Shown piece by piece: positions 33,981 through 41,508 of a DNA stretch of 48,268 nt (the first letter of the stretch is position 1; every line of letters begins with the position of its first letter). Below the pieces are notes generated by a model, which was not told the origin of the DNA, made no database searches, and was given only the letters and a program-made list of their open reading frames with translations. The position numbers and the translations under genes are program-made. The DNA lies in assembly GCA_007136405.1 (NCBI GenBank), contig SLHA01000103.1, forward strand, positions 1 to 48,268, read 5' to 3'. The stretch comes from Candidatus Latescibacterota bacterium. Lineage in GTDB: Bacteria; Latescibacterota; UBA2968; UBA8231.

Positions 33981-35075
33981 ATGACAACCCACAGCAATAG
34001 CAGGATCATCGTATACGTTGGAACGCACACGAACGATCCTGCCGAAGGTATCCACCTGTTCACGCTGGATGCCGCTTCCGGCGCACTCACGCCGGCCGGC
34101 AAGGCGGACCATGTCGGCAACCCTTTCTTCCTGGCGCTCGATGCCACGCAGCGCTACCTGTATGCGGCGAACGCCGTGAACGAGACGCAGGGCATACAAG
34201 GGGGCGGCGTGTCCTCTTTCGCCATAGATGCGACAACGGGCGCGCTGACCGCTCTAAATACCCAGCCCGCGCACGGGGTCACTCCGTGCTACGTCAGCGT
34301 CACCCGGGATCGCTCCTGCGTGCTGGTGGCTAACTACAGCACCGGAAGCCTGGCCGCATTGCCGGTCCAGCCGGACGGCGCTCTGGGGGCGGCGACCTGC
34401 ACCATACAGCATGATGGCTCAAGCGTCGATCCCCGGCGTCAGGACGGCCCTCATGTGCACTCCATCGTGCTGGATGCGGACGACCGGTACGCCTTTGCGG
34501 CGGATCTGGGCACAGACGAAGTGCGTATCTACAGCGTTGATGCTGCCGGCGGTCAACTGACTCCGAATCCGGCTCAGCCATATGTTCAAGTGGCGCCGGG
34601 TTCGGGTCCCCGCCACATCGTCTTCCCAGCGGACGCGCAACATGCGTATCTGATCAACGAGTTGAGCAACACGATTACGGTCTTTGATTACCAGGCGGCA
34701 TCCGGTATGTTGACCGAAACCCAGACCATCAGCACGCTGCCACCGGACTATACCGGCACCAGTTACTGCGCCGACATAGGCTTCCATCCTTCGGGCCGTT
34801 TTCTGTACGGCACCAACCGGGGCCACGACAGCGTTGCCGTGTACGCCATCGACAGCAGCACGGGAAAGCTGGATCTCCTGGAACTGGTGCCCACGGAAGG
34901 CAGTTATCCGTGGAATCTGGGGGTGGATCCCACCGGGCGTTATCTGCTGATCGCCAACCAGAAAGACGACAACGTCGCCGTCTTTGCCATGGATACCGAC
35001 ACCGGGCGCCTGACCTACACCGGCAACAAAGTGGAGGTTCCCCGGGCTGTGTGCGTGGAGATGCTGGCCCTGTAA
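33981..35075 (+). CDS. pgl: lactonase of the 6-phosphogluconolactonase (YbhE) family
   Basis: This 364-residue seven-bladed beta-propeller opens a sugar lactone ring. Features are 'IVYVGTHTND' at the start, 'YLYAANAVNE', 'ANYSTGSLAALPV', 'DGPHVHSIVLDADDRYAFAADLGTD', given here as DGPHVHSI and AADLGTDEV, 'GSGPRHIVFP', and 'ANQKDDNVAVF' at the end. The family signature HxHS-x-DLGxD is clear. It may hydrolyse 6-phosphogluconolactone or, in this setting, aldarolactone. GGAG precedes the ATG. It follows the PmoA-like gene by 88 bases and ends 9 bases from hflX on the opposite strand. Confidence 0.87.
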   Translation: MTTHSNSRIIVYVGTHTNDPAEGIHLFTLDAASGALTPAGKADHVGNPFFLALDATQRYLYAANAVNETQGIQGGGVSSFAIDATTGALTALNTQPAHGVTPCYVSVTRDRSCVLVANYSTGSLAALPVQPDGALGAATCTIQHDGSSVDPRRQDGPHVHSIVLDADDRYAFAADLGTDEVRIYSVDAAGGQLTPNPAQPYVQVAPGSGPRHIVFPADAQHAYLINELSNTITVFDYQAASGMLTETQTISTLPPDYTGTSYCADIGFHPSGRFLYGTNRGHDSVAVYAIDSSTGKLDLLELVPTEGSYPWNLGVDPTGRYLLIANQKDDNVAVFAMDTDTGRLTYTGNKVEVPRAVCVEMLAL

Positions 35076-35084
35076 CCCGTTCTG

Positions 35085-36443
35085 CTAGGCGTTGCCGTTT
35101 TCCGGGCCGTTCGGGCTCAGGGTTTCCACCGCAGCCGTTTGGAATCGCTTCAAATGCAGGCGAGTGGCCTCCTCGGAGGCCACTCGTACCCGCAGATGCA
35201 CGTCATTGTCACGAAAACTGCGCTGCAGGATGTCGGCCCGGGATTCCAGGCGCGCGAGCAGACGGCCTTCGTGCTGTGGCATGATCAGGTCAAGCGTCAC
35301 GGTCTGCGCCCGGCTGCAGGCAGCAATCCGCTGGCGCAGGGCGTCCAGGCCCAACCCGGTAAGCGCCGAGACGCGCACACCTTCATCCGGGGCCTCAGGC
35401 GAAACCGTTGGCTGAGGCCCGGCACCATCCAGCAAGTCCGCCTTGTTGTACACCATCAATGTCGAGCGGTCCTCCAGACCCAGATCCCGCAGTACCTGGT
35501 TCACAGCCTGGATCTGCATGGCGTAGTGGGGGTGGCTGAGATCGACTACGTGCAGCAGCAGGTCTGCCTCTACCGCTTCCGCCAGCGTGGCCTGAAACGA
35601 AGCGAACAGGGAGTGCGGCAGCCTGCGGATGAACCCCACGGTGTCCGTGAGCAGGATGTTCTGCGGTGAATCCAGATCGACGCTGCGCGTGGTGGAATCC
35701 AGCGTGGCGAAGAGCTGATCCTGCACCAGCACCCTGGTGCCGGACAGCGCGCGCATCAGGGTGGACTTACCGGCGTTGGTATATCCCACCAGCGTCACCC
35801 GGAAGGCGCCGCTGCGCCCCCGGCGGCCGGTTTCCATCTGGGTGCCGATTTTATCCAGGCGTGTGCGCAGATCCCGGATGCGTTTGCGGATCATGCGCCG
35901 GTCCGTCTCCAGCTGGGTCTCCCCCGGCCCGCGTACGCCCACGGCACCCATGCCGCGTATGGCGCCCCCGCCGGCCTGGCGGGAGAGATGGGTCCACTGG
36001 CGCGTCAGCCGCGGCAGCAGGTAGTTGAGCTGGGCCAGCTCAACCTGGATCTGGGCAGTGCGCGTCCGGGCATGACGGGCAAAAATATCCAGGATCAGAC
36101 CGCTGCGATCCAGTACCCGCAACTCCGTCAACCGCTCCAGATTGCGCATCTGGGCGGGAGACAGATCATTGTCGAAAATGATCAGTTCCGCCTTGTGGGC
36201 CCGGGCGAGGTCGCCGATTTCGGCGGCCTTGCCCCGCCCGAGAAAATAGGTAGGATCGACGCGGTCCCGATGCTGCAGCACCCGGTCGGCCACGGTGAGC
36301 ATCGCCGTTTCGGTCAGGCGGGCCAGCTCATCCAGAGATTCCTCGGCTTCCCAGGCAGGCATGGCAGGAAGGGAAATGCCCGCCAGCAAAGCCTGTTGCC
36401 GGCGCTGTGATGTCGTCGGATGGTTGTTGTCCGGTTCTCCCAA
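35085..36443 (-). CDS. hflX: ribosome-associated GTPase HflX
   Basis: This 452-residue GTPase splits stalled 70S ribosomes. The N-terminal domain has 'DPTYFLGRGKAAEIG' and 'NDLSPAQMRNLE'. The middle has 'GVRGPGETQLETDRR'. The G domain shows G1 'GYTNAGKST', G3 'DTVGF' and G4 'NKAD'. A C-terminal domain of about 80 residues completes it. The start is TTG at 36443 with AAGGAA upstream. No other start fits. A GC-rich hairpin and a conserved 68-nt element lie 32-140 bases upstream. Confidence 0.94.
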   Translation of the reverse strand: MGEPDNNHPTTSQRRQQALLAGISLPAMPAWEAEESLDELARLTETAMLTVADRVLQHRDRVDPTYFLGRGKAAEIGDLARAHKAELIIFDNDLSPAQMRNLERLTELRVLDRSGLILDIFARHARTRTAQIQVELAQLNYLLPRLTRQWTHLSRQAGGGAIRGMGAVGVRGPGETQLETDRRMIRKRIRDLRTRLDKIGTQMETGRRGRSGAFRVTLVGYTNAGKSTLMRALSGTRVLVQDQLFATLDSTTRSVDLDSPQNILLTDTVGFIRRLPHSLFASFQATLAEAVEADLLLHVVDLSHPHYAMQIQAVNQVLRDLGLEDRSTLMVYNKADLLDGAGPQPTVSPEAPDEGVRVSALTGLGLDALRQRIAACSRAQTVTLDLIMPQHEGRLLARLESRADILQRSFRDNDVHLRVRVASEEATRLHLKRFQTAAVETLSPNGPENGNA

Positions 36444-36474
36444 GTTGTCTTTCCTTGCTGAAACAGGTGTGGTC

Positions 36475-36502
36475 GCTGGGGCCCGGTGGGCCGGGCCCCA
36501 GC
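36475..36502 (-). other. perfect 12-bp hairpin in the hflX leader
   Basis: GCTGGGGCCCGG and CCGGGCCCCAGC pair perfectly over 12 bp with a 4-base loop. On the minus strand it lies 32 bases before the hflX TTG start. No T-run follows, so it is a leader structure rather than an intrinsic terminator. Confidence 0.7.
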
Positions 36503-36514
36503 GGGCCCCGTGGC

Positions 36515-36582
36515 GCGAGACGCCCTGCCATAGTTCTGTTCACAGGCGTCTCCATCCGCGTCTGCACTTCCACCGAACGCTA
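36515..36582 (-). ncRNA. 68-nt structured element, copy A (upstream of hflX)
   Basis: On the minus strand this begins TAGCGTTCGG and contains TGTGAACAG and TGGCAGGG. It matches the element at 42009-42076 over its whole length, about 80 percent by eye, with two single-base shifts. GAGACGCC and GGCGTCTC pair perfectly around the conserved loop (36517-36552). It ends 71 bases before the hflX start and interrupts the IS630-type transposase remnant. Whether it is a regulatory RNA or the edge of a mobile element is open. Confidence 0.5.
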
Positions 36583-36782
36583 GCCGCTCAACCGAGGTCA
36601 CCGCCATGTCGAACGCGTCCGCAATCGCCGCGTCGGTCCATGATGGACCGTAACTCGCCTTGATTCGCCTTCAGCAGCACCTGCGCGTGGCGCTATTTGA
36701 ACGCCGCAACCTTACCGGTCGACACCAGCCCATGCAGTCGATCCCGCTCTGACGCCGTCAATGTTACCATGTAGCGCTTCAT
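36583..36782 (-). pseudogene. IS630-family transposase remnant
   Basis: The minus-strand frame opens 'MKRYMVTLTASERDRLHGLV' and continues 'STGKVAAFK', then meets a TAG stop. It carries on as 'RHAQVLLKA', and after a frameshift as 'GPSWTDAAIADAFDMAVTSV' and ERL. This is the helix-turn-helix start of IS630-type transposases. Everything past about residue 67 is gone, and the 68-nt element follows directly. It cannot make an active enzyme. Confidence 0.7.
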
Positions 36783-37027
36783 GGCCACCGTCCATCTCCT
36801 CGCTCCTTAGCCGGGGAAAGGGCATGGAAATATATTAATACCAACGAGGCCGAACGCACAACTGCCTTACCCGCCATTTCTACCGTGGAGCTCCACTATT
36901 CTGGCTGCAACAGCGTTGATTTCCAATGGCGGGATTTTTGGATATCGGCAAATGGTCGATCAAAGCCTATTGAACGAGAAGGTGTTAGAAAAAGTCACAC
37001 ATCACGTTCGAATAGACAAGAGCCAAC

Positions 37028-37455
37028 ATGGACAACCCAACCAGTCTGTCGAATCTCGGCAAGGTCATCTCGGTGCGCGGCAGCGTGGTGGATATGTGGT
37101 GGCTATGATACGTGGTGGCTATAAGGTTCGATGCGCGTTTGCCGCCAATCTACTCACTGCTGCGCGCTGGAAATGAAGGGCGAATCGTCATCGAAGTACT
37201 GGCGCAACTGGATGCGCGTCGCGTGCGCGTTATTATTGCGCTGACTCCCCACTCAGGGCCTCGCTCGCGGCATGACGGTGGCGGACACGGGCGGCCCGTT
37301 GAAGGTGCCGGTGGGCAAAGGGATTCGATCGCGAATGTCCGACGTGTTCGATAATGCCCTCGCCCACGCAACGGCGTTGTCCGATGTCCAATGGCGTTCA
37401 GAGCATCGGGCCCCGCCGCTGCTGGCCCACGTTCCATCAGGTCCGAAATTTTCCT
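37028..37455 (+). pseudogene. atpD: N-ATPase (alternate F1) beta subunit remnant
   Basis: The 5' part of an alternate-type F1 ATPase beta gene is recognisable: 'LGKVISVRGSVVD', then 'IRFDARLPPIYSLLRAGNEG', 'RIVIEVLAQLDARRVRV', and in the next frame 'GLARGMTVADTGGPLKVPVG', 'SDVQWRSEHRAPP' and 'RSEIFLES'. A 27-base insertion after 'VVD', made of repeated GTGGTGGCTAT, adds an in-frame TGA. An extra C in the run at 37247-37250 shifts the frame, and another shift occurs near 37429. The nucleotide-binding part (Walker A) is missing, so no ATPase is made. The rest of the N-ATPase operon is absent. The family identification is from remembered sequence. Confidence 0.75.
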
Positions 37456-37613
37456 GGAAAGCCAGATGTAGGCCAATATCCCTCGGGTCAGGTGAATACC
37501 CGCCGGGTACCACAAAAGCGTTGGATGTCTCCCCCGGGCGAGTCGCGAACATGCATGTGGGAGCAGGGCTCGATCCCATCCTGCCCCCACAAGGTTGCGA
37601 CGCTGGGACTTTG

Positions 37614-38783
37614 TTAACGGAGGCGGTACTCCAGCGCCAGGTTGAAACTCTGGGAGGCTTTCCGGCCGCGCGTCTTGGACAGCTCGGCGTTCATATTCAA
37701 GTTGATCTGATTCTCCAGGTAGAAAATGAACCCAGACCGCAAATGATTGGTCACTACCTCTTTTAAATCGGGATCGCTGCGCATCGAGGTGACGATATTG
37801 GTGGCGGTAAAATCGATCCGGTTGGTCAGTTCGTAGATGTAGTTGAGGGTCCCGCTAAGTGTATAAATATCCCACCCGAAATCGCCGGTGAAGGGGGAAG
37901 TGTACTGCACATTCACATCCACCTGGGATTTCCAGCCCACGGGCCGGGAATAGCGGACACGGGCCGACAGCCCCGGATTCTGGAGGTCCTGATGCTTGTA
38001 CGGATTCATCAGTTCAACCCTCACCCCAACGCGCGCGTCCCAGCCGATGAACCGCTCGTTGGTGCGCTCCTGGAACAGTACCTCTTCCACCCGCAGGGTG
38101 CCGGCAGCGCCCAGGCCTTCTTCAATGAACATTCCCGACCTGGCGATCGCTTCTTCGATGGCCTCGAACCAGCGCACCCGATAGCGGTCGCCGTACTGAG
38201 TCTGGAATTCGTCTTCTCGTTCGATAATCTGGGCGATCTCGATCATCGTCGCCTTGGGCAACTGTCCCGTGATCACGTTCTCCTTGAGCAGGAAATCCTC
38301 TATCCGCACGGCTTGGGCCAGGGTGGTGACCCGGATGAAGCGGCCGTAGCCTACCCCCGGCGTCGCTTCGATCGCCGGCCGGTCGTAGTCGTTGTTCCCG
38401 GTGATACGGCCGTCCAGCGAATAGAAGAAATCGCTCAATTCGCTGAAGTACTTCCGCACCCCGGCATCGGCGATGTAATTGTAGGAATACTCCTGCTTGT
38501 CGTTCAGGCGTAGCGTCGAACCGATCCCGTTGAAACTGAGATCGTAGGCATAGGGGAGGGAATTATAAAAGTGTCTGACCAGCAACGAGACCGAGCCATC
38601 GCTCTTGTGGATATCTGAACCGCTGCCCGCGTAGCCGTAGGTAGCCCCCAGCCTCGCCTGCTGCGCCATGCTCACCGGCACCTTGTAGTCGTCAGGCGAA
38701 ACCAACGTCCCGTAGACCGCCAGGGGGACCGCCAGCAGCGTAGCAGCGACCGACGGGAAATACCACTTGCGCATTGATATCAT
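37614..38783 (-). CDS. predicted outer-membrane beta-barrel protein
   Basis: This 389-residue protein starts with a signal peptide ('MRKWYFPSVAATLLAVPLAVYG'), then alternates polar and hydrophobic residues through short strands: 'ARLGATYGYAG', 'SVSLLVRHFYNSLPYAYDLS', 'QVDVNVQYTSPF', 'FIFYLENQINLNMNAEL' and the last strand 'SQSFNLALEYRLR'. I recognise no named family. The start at 38783 has AAGGAA upstream and overlaps the stop of a 44-residue ORF (ATGA). Its base composition is lower in G+C than the genes left of 36.4 kb. It may be a channel or structural barrel. Confidence 0.7.
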   Translation of the reverse strand: MISMRKWYFPSVAATLLAVPLAVYGTLVSPDDYKVPVSMAQQARLGATYGYAGSGSDIHKSDGSVSLLVRHFYNSLPYAYDLSFNGIGSTLRLNDKQEYSYNYIADAGVRKYFSELSDFFYSLDGRITGNNDYDRPAIEATPGVGYGRFIRVTTLAQAVRIEDFLLKENVITGQLPKATMIEIAQIIEREDEFQTQYGDRYRVRWFEAIEEAIARSGMFIEEGLGAAGTLRVEEVLFQERTNERFIGWDARVGVRVELMNPYKHQDLQNPGLSARVRYSRPVGWKSQVDVNVQYTSPFTGDFGWDIYTLSGTLNYIYELTNRIDFTATNIVTSMRSDPDLKEVVTNHLRSGFIFYLENQINLNMNAELSKTRGRKASQSFNLALEYRLR

Positions 38784-38914
38784 CGTGTCGTTTCCTTCTT
38801 TTTTGAGGTTTCGAGAAACATCTCGTCTTTCTTTTTGGATCTACTCTCAATTTCGCCGACGACCCGAGTCAGTTCGCCACTGAGCAATTCGACGAGATGG
38901 TGCGGCGCAGTCAT
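38780..38914 (-). CDS. small charged protein coupled to the barrel gene
   Basis: This is a 44-codon ORF, MTAPHHLVELLSGELTRVV at the start and a Lys/Glu-rich tail (SRSKKKDEMFL, TSKKKE). It has one of the strongest ribosome sites seen here (AAGGAGG five bases before ATG) and overlaps the barrel gene start by 4 bases. No family is recognised. It could be a leader peptide that sets translation of the barrel, or a small partner protein. Confidence 0.55.
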   Translation of the reverse strand: MTAPHHLVELLSGELTRVVGEIESRSKKKDEMFLETSKKKETTR

Positions 38915-39298
38915 AGGTCCCTCCTTCTTTTCTTCTGGCTGGGTTCTGCGGTTAATGTGCCATCGTGGGATAAGCCTCGACTCGACGGAGGCCTGTCCTG
39001 AGATCAAACTAATCATTGTGGGGGGTATACAAAAACTGTTTATAATTGCGCCATCCACCTAAAAATACGATACTGCACTGGTTCAGCGTGAACTGGAGAA
39101 TGGCATTAGGTTGGTAAACACCCGTGGTTGGGTGGAAGAAGGTGATTGGAAACGAGGACGTTTCATGCTGAGGCGGCCTTAGTTTCGGGCCATTTGGTAT
39201 CTGCGTGGCGGTTTTGGGGTGGTGGTGATGCGGCTCTCTTGGTGCCGCCGCTTGCAAGGCAGCGCATACACCAAATCTGAATGTAGCTCCTGGCGCAG
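38915..39298. other. intergenic region before the small ORF
   Basis: This 384-base stretch has no gene. It contains the first copy of a 28-base element at 39033-39060. The rest shows no clear terminator for the HPF-like gene. Confidence 0.45.
39033..39060 (-). promoter_or_regulatory. shared 28-nt upstream element, copy 1
   Basis: AAACTGTTTATAATTGCGCC plus ATCCACCT (plus-strand reading) matches 39809-39836 at 22 of 28 positions. On the minus strand it lies 118 bases before the small ORF that leads the barrel gene. It contains a TATAA-type core. Confidence 0.5.
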
Positions 39299-39598
39299 TC
39301 AGTCGATCTCTAATTTTCGCCCGACCGCCCGACCGCTCCGTTCCGCCGCCCAGTCGATGGCTGCATACAGGTCGTCCCCCATACCGAGGGTGACGATGTG
39401 GCCCGACGGAATAAGGTAGACGCTCACCTGACACTCTGGTTCGACCCCGGCGACCGAACCGCCGCGGCCAAAAAGCTGCATGGATACCCGCCTGATCCGT
39501 CCGTGGAACCGCCCCAGGGCAAACTGTAACCGACGCTCGCCATACTGCCGCAGGGCATCGATCGGTTCCTCGGTGAAGCCGTGCATTTGGAATTGCAT
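39299..39598 (-). CDS. HPF/RaiA-like ribosome hibernation factor
   Basis: This 99-residue protein has the S30EA/HPF fold: 'MQFQMHGF', then 'YGERRLQFALGRFHGRIRRV', 'VSMQLFGRGG', 'QVSVYLIPSGHIVTL' and 'DDLYAAIDWAAERSGRAVGR'. In E. coli HPF binds the 30S head and dimerises ribosomes in stationary phase. Length fits the short type. The start is chosen at the first residue of the fold; CGGAAAA precedes it. A longer frame to 39742 is not supported. Confidence 0.8.
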   Translation of the reverse strand: MQFQMHGFTEEPIDALRQYGERRLQFALGRFHGRIRRVSMQLFGRGGSVAGVEPECQVSVYLIPSGHIVTLGMGDDLYAAIDWAAERSGRAVGRKLEID

Positions 39599-39980
39599 AC
39601 ATTTTTCCGATCCGCCACACGGAGAAGTGTCAGCCGAGCCGCCGCCTTCCACTTCACGCCAGGAAGGGATATGGCGGGAGGTTTTCCACCGGCAGGATTT
39701 ACGACCGCGGCATTTGTCCCCGTTCTCCCCATGGGTGACCATTGGGCAGGGTTCCCATCGATCTGGTAGCCTCTGTACTATAGCAAAACAACCTTGTAAG
39801 TATCATCCAAACTGCTTATAATTGTCTTATCTACCTGGAAAATCGGTTCGGTATGGAGACTACTAGCCCGGATTATGCCTGCGTCGGGAAAAAAGAGGCA
39901 GTTTCCCTTGTACTAGTGGTTGTAAATACTTAACTTAGAAGGTGTCGAGTCCTCACCGACCACCAGGAAGAAAGACTGCC
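39599..39980. other. intergenic region with second regulatory element
   Basis: This stretch of 382 bases upstream of the HPF-like gene (minus) and the IS1380 remnant (plus) has no gene, and holds the second copy of the 28-base element at 39809-39836. Confidence 0.45.
39809..39836 (-). promoter_or_regulatory. shared 28-nt upstream element, copy 2
   Basis: AAACTGCTTATAATTGTCTT plus ATCTACCT is the second copy of the element at 39033-39060. It lies 210 bases before the HPF-like start on the minus strand. Both copies keep AAACTG, TTATAATTG and the terminal ACCT. Confidence 0.5.
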
Positions 39981-40526
39981 ATGGATCAAGAATACCAAAT
40001 CGAGCTGATTTTCATCGAGCTGATTTCCGCCAATGTGCAGGGCAAGGAAGCGAAGGCCCGGTTCGGCAGCGGCGCGGTGACCTTGGACGTCGGGGCCATG
40101 GTGCTGCGGGCGGTAGACCGGCGCACGGGGATCGTGGATCGGGTGGTGGGCGCATTGGGGGAGTGGCGCGATCCTCGCTGCGTCGTGCATCAGTTGGGGG
40201 ATCTGGTGCGCCAGCGCAGCTTCCAGATCGCGCTGGGCTATGAGGATGCGGACGACGCGGATACGCTGCGCGCCGATCCGGCCGTGAAGGCGGCCGGTGA
40301 GCGCCTGTTCATCACGGGGGCGGATCTGGCCAGTCAACCGACGCTGTCGCGGCTGGAGAACCAGGTGTCGCGCACCCGGCTTATGCGTATGGCCTACGCC
40401 TTGAGGGACGCTTTCATTGCCTCCTTTGCCACCCCGCCGGCGCAGGCGCTGTTTGACGTGTCTCCCGACGCGTTCACATACCCACTTGCATCCCCCTGCC
40501 AACAACGCGTGAATAAATGCGGCTAG
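39981..40526 (+). pseudogene. truncated IS1380-family transposase
   Basis: The frame shows the N-terminal third of an IS1380-type transposase: 'ARFGSGAVTLDVGAMVLRAV' and DRRTG, 'RQRSFQIALGYEDADD', 'LASQPTLSRLENQVSR' and 'AFIASFATPPAQ'. It ends after about 180 codons, where intact members have more than 400. The catalytic part is absent and the last 30 codons are unlike the family. AGGAAGAAAG precedes the ATG. It lies between the HPF-like gene and nhaR. Confidence 0.75.
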
Positions 40527-40608
40527 GCAAATTGATCTGAAAAACTGGAGTGGTCTTCAGAGAGTAACCCTATGCATAATCCAGCTTTTCAACCTGCGGA
40601 TCTATAGT

Positions 40609-41508
40609 ATGGAATGGCTTAACTACCATCATTTGCTCTATTTCTGGACCGTGGCGCGGACGGGAAGCGTAACCCGTGCCTGCAAGGAACTCAATCTCGC
40701 CCAGCAAACGATAAGCGGTCAGATCAAAGCCCTGGAGGAAACCCTGGGAGAGCAGTTGTTCCTCCGCACTGGCCGCAAACTCGTGCTTACCGATGTTGGC
40801 CGCCTGGTATACCGGTACGCAGAAGATATCTTTTCGGTAGGCCAGGAACTGATAGACACCCTCAAGGGCCGACCGACCGGTCGCCCGGTTCGCTTGGCTG
40901 TGGGGATGGCCAACACGCTTCCCAAAGCGATAGCCTACCGTCTCCTGTCTCCCCTCTTTTCCCTGCCTGAACCGGTGCAGATTGTCTGTTGCGAGGACAA
41001 GACCGAGCGCTTGCTGGCCGCACTCGCCATCTACCAACTCGATGTGGTGCTGACGGATACGCCCATCGATCCGGCGGTTCGAGTACGGGCCTTCAGCCAC
41101 CTGCTGGGGGAGTGCAGCGTTACCTTTTTCGCCTCGGCCTTGCTGGCCGATGAGTATCGCAAGGGCTTCCCCCGTTCACTCAACGGGGCGCCAGTCGTCC
41201 TGCCCACCGAGAACACGCCGTTGCGACGGTCGCTCGACGAGTGGTTCCATGCCCAGAAAATTCGGCCCAACCTGGTGGCCGAGGTCGAAGACCTAGGGCT
41301 GCTCAAAACTTTTGGGCAGGAGGGGATCGGCCTATTCGTCGCGCCTGCCATTACCGAAAAAGAGATCCAGCGGCAGTACCTGGTTTCGGTGGTCGGCCGG
41401 GTGGACGATATTCGCCAGCGATTCTACGCCATTTCGGTCGAACGCAAACTCCGGAACCCGGCCGTGGTCGCCATTACCGAAACCGCGCGCGCCGAGCCGT
41501 TTGTCTAG
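40609..41508 (+). CDS. nhaR: LysR-family regulator NhaR
   Basis: This 299-residue LysR-type regulator opens 'MEWLNYHHLLYFWTVARTGS', then 'LAQQTISGQIKALEETLGEQ' as helix-turn-helix, then 'LVYRYAEDIFSVGQELIDTL'. The ligand domain has 'DVVLTDTPIDP', 'RSLDEWFHAQKI' and 'GIGLFVAPAI'. The words closely follow E. coli NhaR, which activates genes for sodium/proton stress. No Na+/H+ antiporter gene is in the window. The start site is weak (GGATCTATAGT). Confidence 0.88.
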   Translation: MEWLNYHHLLYFWTVARTGSVTRACKELNLAQQTISGQIKALEETLGEQLFLRTGRKLVLTDVGRLVYRYAEDIFSVGQELIDTLKGRPTGRPVRLAVGMANTLPKAIAYRLLSPLFSLPEPVQIVCCEDKTERLLAALAIYQLDVVLTDTPIDPAVRVRAFSHLLGECSVTFFASALLADEYRKGFPRSLNGAPVVLPTENTPLRRSLDEWFHAQKIRPNLVAEVEDLGLLKTFGQEGIGLFVAPAITEKEIQRQYLVSVVGRVDDIRQRFYAISVERKLRNPAVVAITETARAEPFV

